A stretch of DNA of 64,000 bases, from positions 1,229,001 to 1,293,000 of the forward strand of contig NC_020059.1 of the NCBI RefSeq assembly GCF_000330885.1, in the 5' to 3' direction. The position numbers and the translations under genes were made by a program. This DNA comes from Rhizobium tropici CIAT 899 (GTDB lineage Bacteria > Pseudomonadota > Alphaproteobacteria > Rhizobiales > Rhizobiaceae). Positions 37,666 to 47,300 of the stretch are shown here, piece after piece. The notes beneath the pieces are model-generated. The model was given only the letters and a program-made list of their open reading frames with translations. It did not search any database and was not told the origin of the DNA. Each line of letters begins with the position of its first letter. Position 1 is the stretch's first letter.

Positions 37666-38115
37666 ATGACCGACGTTCTCTTCTATCATCTGACGGAATC
37701 GAAGCTTGAAGACGCCCTGCCGCCGCTGATCGACAAGAGCGTCGAACGTGGCTGGCAGGTCGCCGTGCAGATGCGCGAGCCGGCCCGGCGCGATCTCCTC
37801 GATAGCCATCTATGGACCTATCGCGAGGACAGCTTTCTACCGCATGGCACGGAGGAAGGCGACATGGCAGACAAGCAGCCGGTGCTGCTGACCATTTCCT
37901 CTGAGAACATAAATAATGCCTCGGTGCGTTTCTTCATCGACGGGGCCGAGGCAACGGATGTTGGGACCTATCAGCGCGTCGTGCTGATGTTCGACGGCTA
38001 CGATCAGGAACAGTTGGAAAGCGCGCGTGCCCAATGGAAGCGCCTGAAAGGCGAGGGACATAACCTCACCTACTGGCAGCAGACGCAGGACGGCCGCTGG
38101 GAGAAGAAGGCCTGA
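37666..38115 (+). CDS. holC: DNA polymerase III chi subunit
   Basis: A 149-residue HolC that links the clamp loader to single-stranded DNA-binding protein. The N terminus 'DVLFYHLTESKLEDALPPL' and 'HLWTYREDSFLPHG' are typical. The start is the ATG at 37666, with AGAAGAGG upstream; an in-frame ATG at 37585 would run through a dispersed repeat and is rejected. It follows pepA after 133 bp. Confidence 0.95.
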   Translation: MTDVLFYHLTESKLEDALPPLIDKSVERGWQVAVQMREPARRDLLDSHLWTYREDSFLPHGTEEGDMADKQPVLLTISSENINNASVRFFIDGAEATDVGTYQRVVLMFDGYDQEQLESARAQWKRLKGEGHNLTYWQQTQDGRWEKKA

Positions 38116-38143
38116 CCTTCTTCCGATTTGGCGGGAAGGTGCT

Positions 38144-38695
38144 TTACGCGCCTTCCGACAGGATCTTCTGGATGAAATCCTTCTTCGCCGCCGTATAGGA
38201 CGCGCGATCATTGGCATATTTTGCCGCAAGCTCGATCTTCAGTGCCTCATAGGCATGCGCCAGATCCGGCTCTCGGCGCAACCGGTCGCGAAAGATCAGG
38301 AAGTTGCGCCAGGTCGGGCCGCCATATTCGACCACATGCACGAGGTGCGTGCGGGTATCCCCTTGAATGTCACGACCGAAAATATGGTCGTCCGGGACGA
38401 TATTGCTGCCGGCATAGACGTAGCCGATAGACGCCATCGGCTCGACACAGGCAAGCCCATCCTCGAAACGCCGCACGCCGACGGCAATATCGATGATCGG
38501 CTTGGCCTTTATCGTTGGGATCGAGGTACTGCCGAAATGCTGGACATCGACGGCAAGGTCTCCGAGAGCCTTGCGAATGGCAGCTTCCTCCAGCAAATAG
38601 GCTTCATGCCAGCTCTGGTTCGGGTCGGCGAGCTTGACGGATTTGTTACCGACGCCGAGGCCAAAAGATTGTTCATGCTCCGATGCCATAGGCAT
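38144..38695 (-). CDS. GrpB (UPF0157) family protein
   Basis: A 183-residue protein of the GrpB/UPF0157 family, which has a nucleotidyltransferase-like fold. The signature 'VQHFGSTSIPTIKAKPIIDI' is present, together with 'THLVHVV' and 'FRDRLR'. No reaction has been established for the family; members are often distant relatives of kanamycin-type nucleotidyltransferases. The ATG at 38695 with GGAGAG upstream is preferred, with Met3 (38689) possible. It is convergent with holC and downstream of the Gfo/Idh gene after 69 bp. Confidence 0.85.
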   Translation of the reverse strand: MPMASEHEQSFGLGVGNKSVKLADPNQSWHEAYLLEEAAIRKALGDLAVDVQHFGSTSIPTIKAKPIIDIAVGVRRFEDGLACVEPMASIGYVYAGSNIVPDDHIFGRDIQGDTRTHLVHVVEYGGPTWRNFLIFRDRLRREPDLAHAYEALKIELAAKYANDRASYTAAKKDFIQKILSEGA

Positions 38696-38764
38696 CTCTC
38701 CAGTGAAGACGATGCGCCACGCTAGCACGCCGCGGGCGGCATTGTCTTCACCGGGAAAGCCTCA

Positions 38765-39688
38765 TCAATCGTAAAATGCTTCAACGAATTTGCGCTTGCC
38801 GAGCATGAAGGCATCGGCGACGTGGCGCAGCGGCGAAAGATCGACGTCGGATGTCCCGGCTTTGACGATCTCCGCAAAACGGCGATAGAGCGAGGGATAT
38901 TCGGCTTCGGGCGCCGAGAATGTGAGCTCGCCATTGACGGAAAGCTTGGAGCCGCCTTCGGCCAGAACCATCCGGCCGGCATCCGTCTCTGCGACAATAT
39001 CCCAGCTCTGCTTGCCGGTCTGGCGCCAGTCAAATTCGGCGTGGACCGGAAGGCCGGTCCCGCTCTTGAAGTGCAGGTCGGCCGCGATCGGCGAATCGCG
39101 ATTTTCCGGGAATTCGAGTGTCGCGCCGGTCAGGAAAAGCGGCGGCAGGATATGGGTGACGATCGACAGCGCATTGATGCCCGGATCGAAGACGCCGAGC
39201 CCGCCGGCCTGCCAGATCCATTCCTGGTTCGGATGCCAGTGGCGGACATCTTCCTTCCAGATTACGTGAGCGCTACGGATATTGGTGCTGGCGAGGAAGC
39301 TCTTTGCAGCCTCCACCGCCGGAGCATAGCGCGAGTGCCAGCTAGCAAAGAGCGACACGCCCTTGGCCTTGGCGAGGTTTTCAAGGTCGGCAACTTCACT
39401 CAGCGTCGCACCCGGCGGCTTTTCCATGAAAACATGCTTGCCGGCCGAAAGCGCCTTGTAGGCGGCTTCATAACGATATTGCGGCGGCATGCAGAGAGAA
39501 ACGGCATCGATGTCAGGCACGGCATCGAGCATGGCTTCGATCGTCGTGAAAGCGGGAATGCCTTCGACGGTGCCATGACGGCTTGCCGTGGCGATCAATT
39601 TGAAATCCGCATTGTTCGCGATGGACGGAAGATGCTGGTCGCGGACGATCTTGCCGACACCGACGATAGCGAGGTTGATGGGGGACAT
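38765..39688 (-). CDS. Gfo/Idh/MocA family oxidoreductase (galactose 1-dehydrogenase-like)
   Basis: A 307-residue NAD(P)-dependent oxidoreductase. The N-terminal Rossmann domain starts 'INLAIVGVGKIVRDQHLPSI', and the catalytic 'EKPPGATLSE' lysine motif follows, with the C-terminal alpha/beta dimerisation domain. The short length and 'VGKIARDQHLP'-type start resemble sugar 1-dehydrogenases such as D-galactose 1-dehydrogenase; the substrate assignment is inference. The ATG at 39688 is used. It is divergent from the TRAP permease genes. Confidence 0.85.
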   Translation of the reverse strand: MSPINLAIVGVGKIVRDQHLPSIANNADFKLIATASRHGTVEGIPAFTTIEAMLDAVPDIDAVSLCMPPQYRYEAAYKALSAGKHVFMEKPPGATLSEVADLENLAKAKGVSLFASWHSRYAPAVEAAKSFLASTNIRSAHVIWKEDVRHWHPNQEWIWQAGGLGVFDPGINALSIVTHILPPLFLTGATLEFPENRDSPIAADLHFKSGTGLPVHAEFDWRQTGKQSWDIVAETDAGRMVLAEGGSKLSVNGELTFSAPEAEYPSLYRRFAEIVKAGTSDVDLSPLRHVADAFMLGKRKFVEAFYD

Positions 39689-39915
39689 GTGCGTCTCTCG
39701 ATTAGTATGATTATTGATGCGATCTTTATCAGAATGCCGCATGTGGGCAAGGGCGGCAAATCGCAAATGCAGGAGTCAGGCCCAATCTTGGACCATCGTG
39801 GCCAGGCGTCATCATGCTTGGAAAACGGGTGCGGGCTCTTGATTCACAGCCTGAAATCGGCACTCTTCCACTGCGCGGCCAAAAGATCCGGGAAGAATCG
39901 CTGCGGGGGGAAATC

Positions 39916-40491
39916 ATGAAAACATTGCTCGGCTTCAGCCGAATCGTCGACTATTTGACTGAGATCATTGGAAAATCGGTCTCATGGCTTATTCTGGTGG
40001 CCGTCTTGGTCAGCGCCGGAAACGCGATCGTCCGTAAGGTCTTCAACATCTCGTCCAATGCCTGGCTGGAAGCGCAATGGTATCTGTTCGGCGCAGCCTT
40101 CATGCTCGCCGCCGCCTACACGCTGCGCCAAAACGAGCATATCCGCATCGACATCGTCTACGGGTCGCTGTCGCGCCGGGTGCAGCATTGGATCGATCTC
40201 CTCGGCCACTGCCTGTTCCTAATGCCCTTCGTGCTGTTGATGGTCTACGATCTCGTGCCCTACGTCCGCACCTCGTTCATGTCCGGAGAGGTGTCTTCCA
40301 GCGCCGGAGGCCTGATCATCTGGCCGGGCAAGGCATTGCTGCTGGCGGGCTTCTTTTTGCTGGCGCTGCAGGGGATCTCCGAGATCATCAAGAAGATCGC
40401 CGTCATGCGCGGCGATGTGGATGATCCGACGCCCTATGTACCGACGCATGCGCCGCTCGATATCGAAACCCCGGCCGGGGAGGCGCGCTGA
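39916..40491 (+). CDS. TRAP transporter small permease (DctQ)
   Basis: A 191-residue DctQ-type subunit with four membrane segments; 'WLEAQWYLFGAAFMLAAAYT' and 'HIRIDIVY' are typical. It works with the large DctM permease and a periplasmic binding protein in sodium-coupled uptake of organic acids. The ATG at 39916 follows GGGGGAAATC. Its stop overlaps the start of the large permease (40491), showing coupling. Confidence 0.93.
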   Translation: MKTLLGFSRIVDYLTEIIGKSVSWLILVAVLVSAGNAIVRKVFNISSNAWLEAQWYLFGAAFMLAAAYTLRQNEHIRIDIVYGSLSRRVQHWIDLLGHCLFLMPFVLLMVYDLVPYVRTSFMSGEVSSSAGGLIIWPGKALLLAGFFLLALQGISEIIKKIAVMRGDVDDPTPYVPTHAPLDIETPAGEAR

Positions 40492-42260
40492 TGATCGAAT
40501 TCATCGCCGTGAACATGGCGCCGATCATGTTTGCCTCGCTGATCATTTTCCTGCTTCTGGGTTATCCGGTCGCCTTCGCGCTTGCTGCGAACGGGCTGCT
40601 GTTCTTCTGGATCGGCGTCGAGCTCGCGCCCTATTCGGGCGGCACCATTAATCTATCATGGCCGCTTCTCAACGCGCTGCCGGACCGCTTCTGGGGGGTG
40701 ATGTCGAACGACACGCTGCTGGCGATCCCATTCTTCACCTTCATGGGCATCGTTCTGGAGCGATCCGGCATGGCCGAAGACCTGCTCGACACGATCGGCC
40801 AGTTGTTCGGGCCGATCCGCGGCGGTCTTGCCTATGCGGTGATTTTCGTTGGCGCGCTGCTGGCGGCCACCACCGGCGTCGTCGCGGCTTCGGTTATCGC
40901 CATGGGGCTGATCTCGCTGCCGATCATGCTGCGTTATGGCTATGACCGGCGGGTCGCCTCCGGCGTCATCGCCGCTTCCGGCACGCTGGCGCAGATCATT
41001 CCGCCGTCGCTCGTCCTGATCGTGCTTGCCGACCAGCTCGGTCGTTCCGTTGGCGATATGTATGCCGGCGCGCTCATTCCCGGCCTGGTGCTGACCGGTC
41101 TCTACATGCTCTATGTATTGATCATGTCGATCGTGAAGCCGAACTCCATGCCGGCATTGCCGAAGGAGGCTCGCTCGCTTGGCTCCGGCGTCATGTCCTT
41201 GCTGATCGCATTGTTGATATGCGCCGGCGTGGCCTATGCCGCGCACGTTTACCTGACCCCCGCCTATGGCGAAAACGCCGACATTCTCGGCGCAACTGTC
41301 GGCGTCGCCTTCATCTATGCGATCGCGGTGCTCGACAAGGGGATGAAGCTCAACGTGATGTCCCGGCTGGCGCAGCAGGTCATTATTGTCCTCATTCCAC
41401 CGCTGGCGTTGATTTTCCTCGTGTTGGGCACCATTTTCCTCGGCATCGCGACACCGACGGAGGGCGGTGCCATGGGCGCGGTCGGTGCGCTCATAATGGC
41501 AGCTGCCAAAGGTCGGCTGAGCATGGAGGTCGTCCGCTCCGCGCTGACCTCGACGACAAGGCTTTCAGCCTTCGTGTTGTTCATCCTGATCGGCTCGCGC
41601 GTCTTTTCGCTGACCTTCTACGGCGTCAACGGCCATGTCTGGGTTGAGCATCTGCTGGTGTCGCTGCCCGGCGGCGAGGTCGGCTTCCTGATCGCGGTCA
41701 ACATCCTCGTCTTTGTGCTGGCCTTTTTCCTCGATTTCTTCGAGCTTGCCTTCATCATCGTGCCGCTGCTGGCGCCGGCAGCCGACAAGCTGGGCATCGA
41801 TCTCATCTGGTTCGGTGTCCTGCTCGGCATCAACATGCAGACGAGCTTCATGCACCCGCCCTTCGGTTTCGCGCTGTTCTATCTCCGCTCGGTCGCTGCC
41901 CGTGTGCCCTATCTCGACAGGGTGACGGGCAAGCAGATCGCGCCCGTCACGACCGGCCAGATCTATTGGGGATCCGTGCCTTTCGTCGGCATCCAGATCC
42001 TGATGGTGGCATTGACGATCATGTTCCCGCAGATGGTCATGCACTACAAGGGAGCAGGCACGGGCGTCGATCCCAACACGATCAAGATCGAGGTCCCCGG
42101 CTTCGGCGCGCCCGGCCAGGACAATGGCGGTGGCCTCGGTCTGCCGGGGCTGCAGCTTCCAGGCGGCAATCCGCTTGACGGCAAGCCGGCGGATCAGGGC
42201 GGCGGCGATCAGCCGAAGCCGCCAGCCAACGATCTCAGCCAGCCTCCGTCGTTTAATTAA
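40491..42260 (+). CDS. TRAP transporter large permease (DctM)
   Basis: A 589-residue DctM-type permease with about 12-14 membrane segments that forms the transport channel ('IPFFTFMGIVLERSGMAEDLL', 'LFLGIATPTEGGAMGA'-like). It is longer than usual because the last 75 residues after the final membrane segment are a Gly/Pro/Gln-rich low-complexity tail. The binding protein that should serve it is encoded about 600 bp away on the opposite strand. Substrate is probably an organic or keto acid, judged from that binding protein. Confidence 0.92.
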   Translation: MIEFIAVNMAPIMFASLIIFLLLGYPVAFALAANGLLFFWIGVELAPYSGGTINLSWPLLNALPDRFWGVMSNDTLLAIPFFTFMGIVLERSGMAEDLLDTIGQLFGPIRGGLAYAVIFVGALLAATTGVVAASVIAMGLISLPIMLRYGYDRRVASGVIAASGTLAQIIPPSLVLIVLADQLGRSVGDMYAGALIPGLVLTGLYMLYVLIMSIVKPNSMPALPKEARSLGSGVMSLLIALLICAGVAYAAHVYLTPAYGENADILGATVGVAFIYAIAVLDKGMKLNVMSRLAQQVIIVLIPPLALIFLVLGTIFLGIATPTEGGAMGAVGALIMAAAKGRLSMEVVRSALTSTTRLSAFVLFILIGSRVFSLTFYGVNGHVWVEHLLVSLPGGEVGFLIAVNILVFVLAFFLDFFELAFIIVPLLAPAADKLGIDLIWFGVLLGINMQTSFMHPPFGFALFYLRSVAARVPYLDRVTGKQIAPVTTGQIYWGSVPFVGIQILMVALTIMFPQMVMHYKGAGTGVDPNTIKIEVPGFGAPGQDNGGGLGLPGLQLPGGNPLDGKPADQGGGDQPKPPANDLSQPPSFN

Positions 42261-42266
42261 AAGCAA

Positions 42267-42298
42267 GAATACCTCCTCCCTTTGGGGAGAAGGTATTC
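42267..42298. terminator. Hairpin between TRAP permease and convergent lipoprotein gene
   Basis: GAATACCT (42267-42274) pairs with AGGTATTC (42291-42298), with an inner CTCCC/GGGAG pairing. It begins 6 bases after the DctM stop. It lacks a T run but sits between convergent genes, so it may stop transcripts from both sides. Confidence 0.5.
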
Positions 42299-42352
42299 AT
42301 CTGTGCCAAAATACTGACCTGAGATATTACCTCGCCTGCTTCGGAATAAGTA

Positions 42353-42685
42353 TCATTTGCAGCCTTTGGCCTTCATCGTATTTTGAATGGATAGGACCTT
42401 ACCTTTGGTGACGGAGACAAGGCCTTCCTTATCACCACCTGTCACGCTGGACATAGGCACGCCAACCAGGAAGACACCGAAGGCATCGCCGTTGGCGGCG
42501 TTGTTCTGGTCTTTCGAAAGGGCCGTCAGTTTTCCTTGTTCGGCACTGAGTTCTCGGGTGAGGCCTGTGCAATCAAGGTTGGAATAAGCAGCCATTGGAA
42601 TTTCTGTAGGAACAATGGCATCGGGACGTTTGGCGCAAGCGGCGAGTGGCAATAAGGCGATTATTGCAAATTGTTTTCGGTTCAT
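42353..42685 (-). CDS. Small putative lipoprotein
   Basis: A 110-residue protein of unknown function. The N terminus is a lipoprotein signal with lipobox 'LAAC' (Cys17). The mature part has 'MAAYSNLDCTGLTRELSAEQGKL' (a Cys, helical), a Gly-containing hydrophobic segment ('GVFLVGVPM') and a lysine-rich end. This layout resembles small rhizobial lipoproteins with a YMGG-like central hairpin, but I cannot place it in a named family. The start is the ATG at 42685, with GGGGAA upstream. It lies between the TRAP permease and the binding protein genes. Confidence 0.7.
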   Translation of the reverse strand: MNRKQFAIIALLPLAACAKRPDAIVPTEIPMAAYSNLDCTGLTRELSAEQGKLTALSKDQNNAANGDAFGVFLVGVPMSSVTGGDKEGLVSVTKGKVLSIQNTMKAKGCK

Positions 42686-42874
42686 AAAATTCCCCAGCGT
42701 TGAGACAATAATAGCTAGCAACAACGCAGGAGAGAATTGAGTTGAAATATTAATCAACCACAGGAATTTCGTTTCGCGTGAGAAACGGCAAGTCTTTATT
42801 CTCGGCCATCAATTCGCTTGGGCGGAGCTTGGGACAAACTCCGCCCGGAAAGGCTATGTCGCCAATTGCCCCAC

Positions 42875-43984
<1,110 letters not shown>

Positions 43985-44125
43985 CTATTACTCCCCCCGG
44001 ATACGAGCGGGCGGGTTCGCCCGCTCTTCGTGATCACGGCTGCAGCTAATCACGCCCCTCGACGCGTTTCAAGCGTATCGGAAGCTCGTGCAACCATTGA
44101 TTTTTGCTCGAACCGCAAGAGGGGC

Positions 44126-46186
44126 CTATAGGTTTTTGCCTTTCACGATCGTTTCCCGCAGGAAGCTGTAGCCCAGCGCGGTACGTGTCGCGCGTTCCGT
44201 CGAAGCGCCGTCACCGCCATGGCCGCCCGAGCCGAATTCGTGGAACAGCGGGTGATGGCCGAGCGCTTCCAATTGAGCCGCAAAACGCCGGGCATGAGAG
44301 GGGTGAACCCGGTCGTCATTACTCGAGCTTTCGATGTAGATCGACGGATAAGTGATCTCGGAGATAGCCTTGACATTGTGCAGCGGGGAATAGGTCACCA
44401 GGTAATCGCGGTCCGCCGGATTGTCGGGATCGCCATATTCGTCGATCCAGGCTTTTCCGGCCGGGAAGACATGAAAGCGGGTCATATCCAGGACAGGCAC
44501 CTGGCACCAGATGGCACCGAAATCCTTTGGATAGCGTGTCGTCATGACGCCAGTCAAAAGTCCACCATTGCTGCCGCCATTGCCGGCAATGCGCGACGGC
44601 TTGGTATAGCCGCGGGCGACGAGATCGCGGGCGACGGCGGCAAAGTCCGCGAAGGCCTTGTGGCGCCCGTGCCCTTTGGCAGCACGGTGCCAGTTCGGCC
44701 CGAATTCGCTGCCGCCGCGAATATAGGCCATGACATAGGCGTTGCCTTGCTCCAGCCAGCGGCCAATGACACCGGAATAATAGGGGCCAAGCGAGACGTC
44801 GAAGCCGCCATAGCCATACATCAGCACCGGCAGTTCACCCTTGGTCCAGCTTCTCGGCAGGACGATATGATAGGGAATTTTCGTGCCGTCTTCCGAAGTG
44901 GCTTCCAGCAGGACGGAACTCATACCTTCGCTGTCGAAATAGGTTGGGGAGCTGGCAATGTGCCTGAGTTCAAGCGGAGTCTGGCGATCGCCAAGATCCA
45001 GCCGGTAGGAGGTGGGCGGCTGCAGAAAGCCCGCGCCATAGACCTGCAGCGTATCATCGCCGAGATGCAGATCGGAATAGAGCGGTGCGACCGACACTGT
45101 CTGAACATCCGCCGGCAGTGCGATTTCGCGGATTTCGGCATCGGTCCTGGTCAGATCGAGAACGAAGAGATGCGGTTGCATATTGTCCGAGACAATGAAG
45201 ACGCACCATTCGCGCAGCAGCAGGAATTGCGAAACCGATTGTCGCTCATTGGGCGAAAACAGAATGCGTCTTTCATCAGCATCGCTCTTGCCGGCCTCCC
45301 GTGGCAAGGGCTGCAGGGCCAGGCTGCCGGCCGGAATCCGTTCATCGGTCTTGGCAAGCCAGATCAGATGAGAGTGGTTGAATCCGAACTCGGCATCCTT
45401 CGGCAGGTCGATCCGCCGCAGCGAGCCGTCCCGATCCTCGATGAAATGGCTGGCGCTGCCGATTTCGTGACCTGCGCTGAAGATCCGGATCGGCTTGGCC
45501 GCATCTCCCGTCGCAAGACCAGCGAGCTGCGGATCGAAGATCGAACAGGAGCCATAGATGTCGCTGTCATCGGCGGCATAGAGCACGGGCGCATCCGCCG
45601 GCGACTGTCCGCGTTTCAGGCGGCGGCCGACGCGCGGCCAGCCGGAACGCGTCGAGGATTCGCGGTCGATGGAGCCGAAATAGGCGATTTCGTCACGGCC
45701 GAGCCAGGTCGCGTGACTGCGCACGGCCGGCGTGTCGAAGCCGCCTTCGACGATGCTCTTCGTCTCGCAATCGAATTCGAGCATCCGAATGGGATCGGAG
45801 CCGCCATCGGAAAGGCAAAGCAGCACGCGCGTCGGCTCCCAGGGGCAGGTGATGGCGCCGCGCCAGAGCCATTTTCTGCCCTCTTTGGCGCAGAAGGCGT
45901 CGAGATTGAAGATCGGTTCCCAGGGAGCATCGGGTAGAGGGGCAAGATCGGCCGACAGCCGGTACCAGCGACCGAGCGGATGATCGGCGCTGCGATGAAA
46001 ATCGAACAGCCAGTTGCCGCGCCGAGTGGTGGTGATCAACCGGTCCTCGCGTTCGATCATCTCCTTGATGGCATCGCGGTCCGCCTCGAATTCCGGCGTC
46101 TTTAGCAGCCGCTCGGAGTCCGCATCCATTTTGGCGACGAATTGCAAGGTTTGCGGATCGTCGTCGCGTTCGAGGTGGAGGTGCAT
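44126..46186 (-). CDS. Prolyl oligopeptidase family (S9A) serine peptidase
   Basis: A 686-residue two-domain peptidase. The N-terminal beta-propeller occupies about residues 60-400. The C-terminal alpha/beta-hydrolase carries the nucleophile in 'GNGGSNGGLL', the acid in 'SSNDDRVHPSH' and the histidine in 'GSGGHGG'. No signal peptide is visible, so it is probably cytoplasmic and acts on short proline-containing or basic peptides. It is monocistronic or loosely linked to the deacetylase gene upstream (116 bp). Confidence 0.92.
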   Translation of the reverse strand: MHLHLERDDDPQTLQFVAKMDADSERLLKTPEFEADRDAIKEMIEREDRLITTTRRGNWLFDFHRSADHPLGRWYRLSADLAPLPDAPWEPIFNLDAFCAKEGRKWLWRGAITCPWEPTRVLLCLSDGGSDPIRMLEFDCETKSIVEGGFDTPAVRSHATWLGRDEIAYFGSIDRESSTRSGWPRVGRRLKRGQSPADAPVLYAADDSDIYGSCSIFDPQLAGLATGDAAKPIRIFSAGHEIGSASHFIEDRDGSLRRIDLPKDAEFGFNHSHLIWLAKTDERIPAGSLALQPLPREAGKSDADERRILFSPNERQSVSQFLLLREWCVFIVSDNMQPHLFVLDLTRTDAEIREIALPADVQTVSVAPLYSDLHLGDDTLQVYGAGFLQPPTSYRLDLGDRQTPLELRHIASSPTYFDSEGMSSVLLEATSEDGTKIPYHIVLPRSWTKGELPVLMYGYGGFDVSLGPYYSGVIGRWLEQGNAYVMAYIRGGSEFGPNWHRAAKGHGRHKAFADFAAVARDLVARGYTKPSRIAGNGGSNGGLLTGVMTTRYPKDFGAIWCQVPVLDMTRFHVFPAGKAWIDEYGDPDNPADRDYLVTYSPLHNVKAISEITYPSIYIESSSNDDRVHPSHARRFAAQLEALGHHPLFHEFGSGGHGGDGASTERATRTALGYSFLRETIVKGKNL

Positions 46187-46302
46187 GGCGGCTCCGGATT
46201 CTATTGCTGATGGTGATGAAGCATCAGCAAACCAAAATACGGGCGTTGAAGCAACCGTGCTTCCGCGCCGTATTGGTCATAGATTTTTCGGTATTACCCG
46301 GC

Positions 46303-47196
46303 TCAGCGGACCATCTTGGTGCCGGCCTGCGCGACGAGATTGGTCGCCGGACCCGGTTCGCGCTTGTATTTCAGCGTGACGACCTTGTAGCCCTCATTCT
46401 CCAGCCTGCTCAGGAGAGCAGGCAGCATCCTGACAGTGCGTTGGTGGATGTCGTGCATCAGGACGATACCGCGGCCGCGCTGATGGAGCTGCTTCATGGT
46501 GCGATCGACCACAGAGGCGGGCTTCGAAGTGAAGTAATCCTTGCTGTCGATATCGACATCCATGACAATCATGTCGCGGGCCGCGATGGCGGAGCGCAGG
46601 CGCTTGGAGTCGGCAAGGTAGGGGAAGCGGAAGAAGGGAACGTCCGTGCCGATCGCCTTGGTGACGGCATCCTTGCCGCGGGCGATCTCGGTCATCGCCG
46701 CGTCGAAAGTCATCTTGTCGAGATCGGGATGGCGGAAGGTGTGGCTGCCGATCGCATCGCCATGGGCGAGAACTTCGCGTGCCGTCGCTGGGTGAGCTTG
46801 TGCCATCTCCCCGACCATCATGAACGCCGCCTTAACGCCGAACTTGTCGAGCGTAGCGAGAATGCGCTCCGTCTTGCCAGGAGCCGGACCATCGTCGAAG
46901 GTCAGAATGACCTCCTTGTCGGCGAGCCTGATATCCTTGAGCGACGAGACTTCGAGCGTGCGGCCGGCAAGATTGTGCGGGCCGCCCATGCCGGCCAGGT
47001 CATCCCGGGTTTCGAGATCGGCGACGAGCCATTTCTTCGGCTCCATCTCGATGGGATCGTTGGCCTTCAGCGGCTTGTGGCGCGGCTCCTCGGCGGCATA
47101 GCTGCTCTTGAGCGACGCTTCATTGCCTGGCTTCGTGGCGCATCCTCCGAGAGCCAGGGACACGGCAAGGCCAGCCAGCAACAGACGGTAGTTCAT
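46303..47196 (-). CDS. Polysaccharide deacetylase family lipoprotein
   Basis: A 297-residue NodB-homology (CE4) protein anchored as a lipoprotein (lipobox 'LGGC', Cys19). The metal-binding and catalytic motifs are 'TFDDGPAPGKTERIL' and 'GSHTFRHPDL'. It probably removes acetyl groups from peptidoglycan or an exopolysaccharide on the periplasmic side; the substrate is not shown. It does not belong to a nod cluster here. The ATG at 47196 is used. Confidence 0.9.
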   Translation of the reverse strand: MNYRLLLAGLAVSLALGGCATKPGNEASLKSSYAAEEPRHKPLKANDPIEMEPKKWLVADLETRDDLAGMGGPHNLAGRTLEVSSLKDIRLADKEVILTFDDGPAPGKTERILATLDKFGVKAAFMMVGEMAQAHPATAREVLAHGDAIGSHTFRHPDLDKMTFDAAMTEIARGKDAVTKAIGTDVPFFRFPYLADSKRLRSAIAARDMIVMDVDIDSKDYFTSKPASVVDRTMKQLHQRGRGIVLMHDIHQRTVRMLPALLSRLENEGYKVVTLKYKREPGPATNLVAQAGTKMVR

Positions 47197-47300
47197 CAGA
47201 ATCGCTCAACACTATGTCTATGAAAGTTGAGCGCATATTCTGCAGTTATGGTTAATGATCGGTTAGGAGCGACCGCGAATTCCTTAACAAGCAGTCAGCT

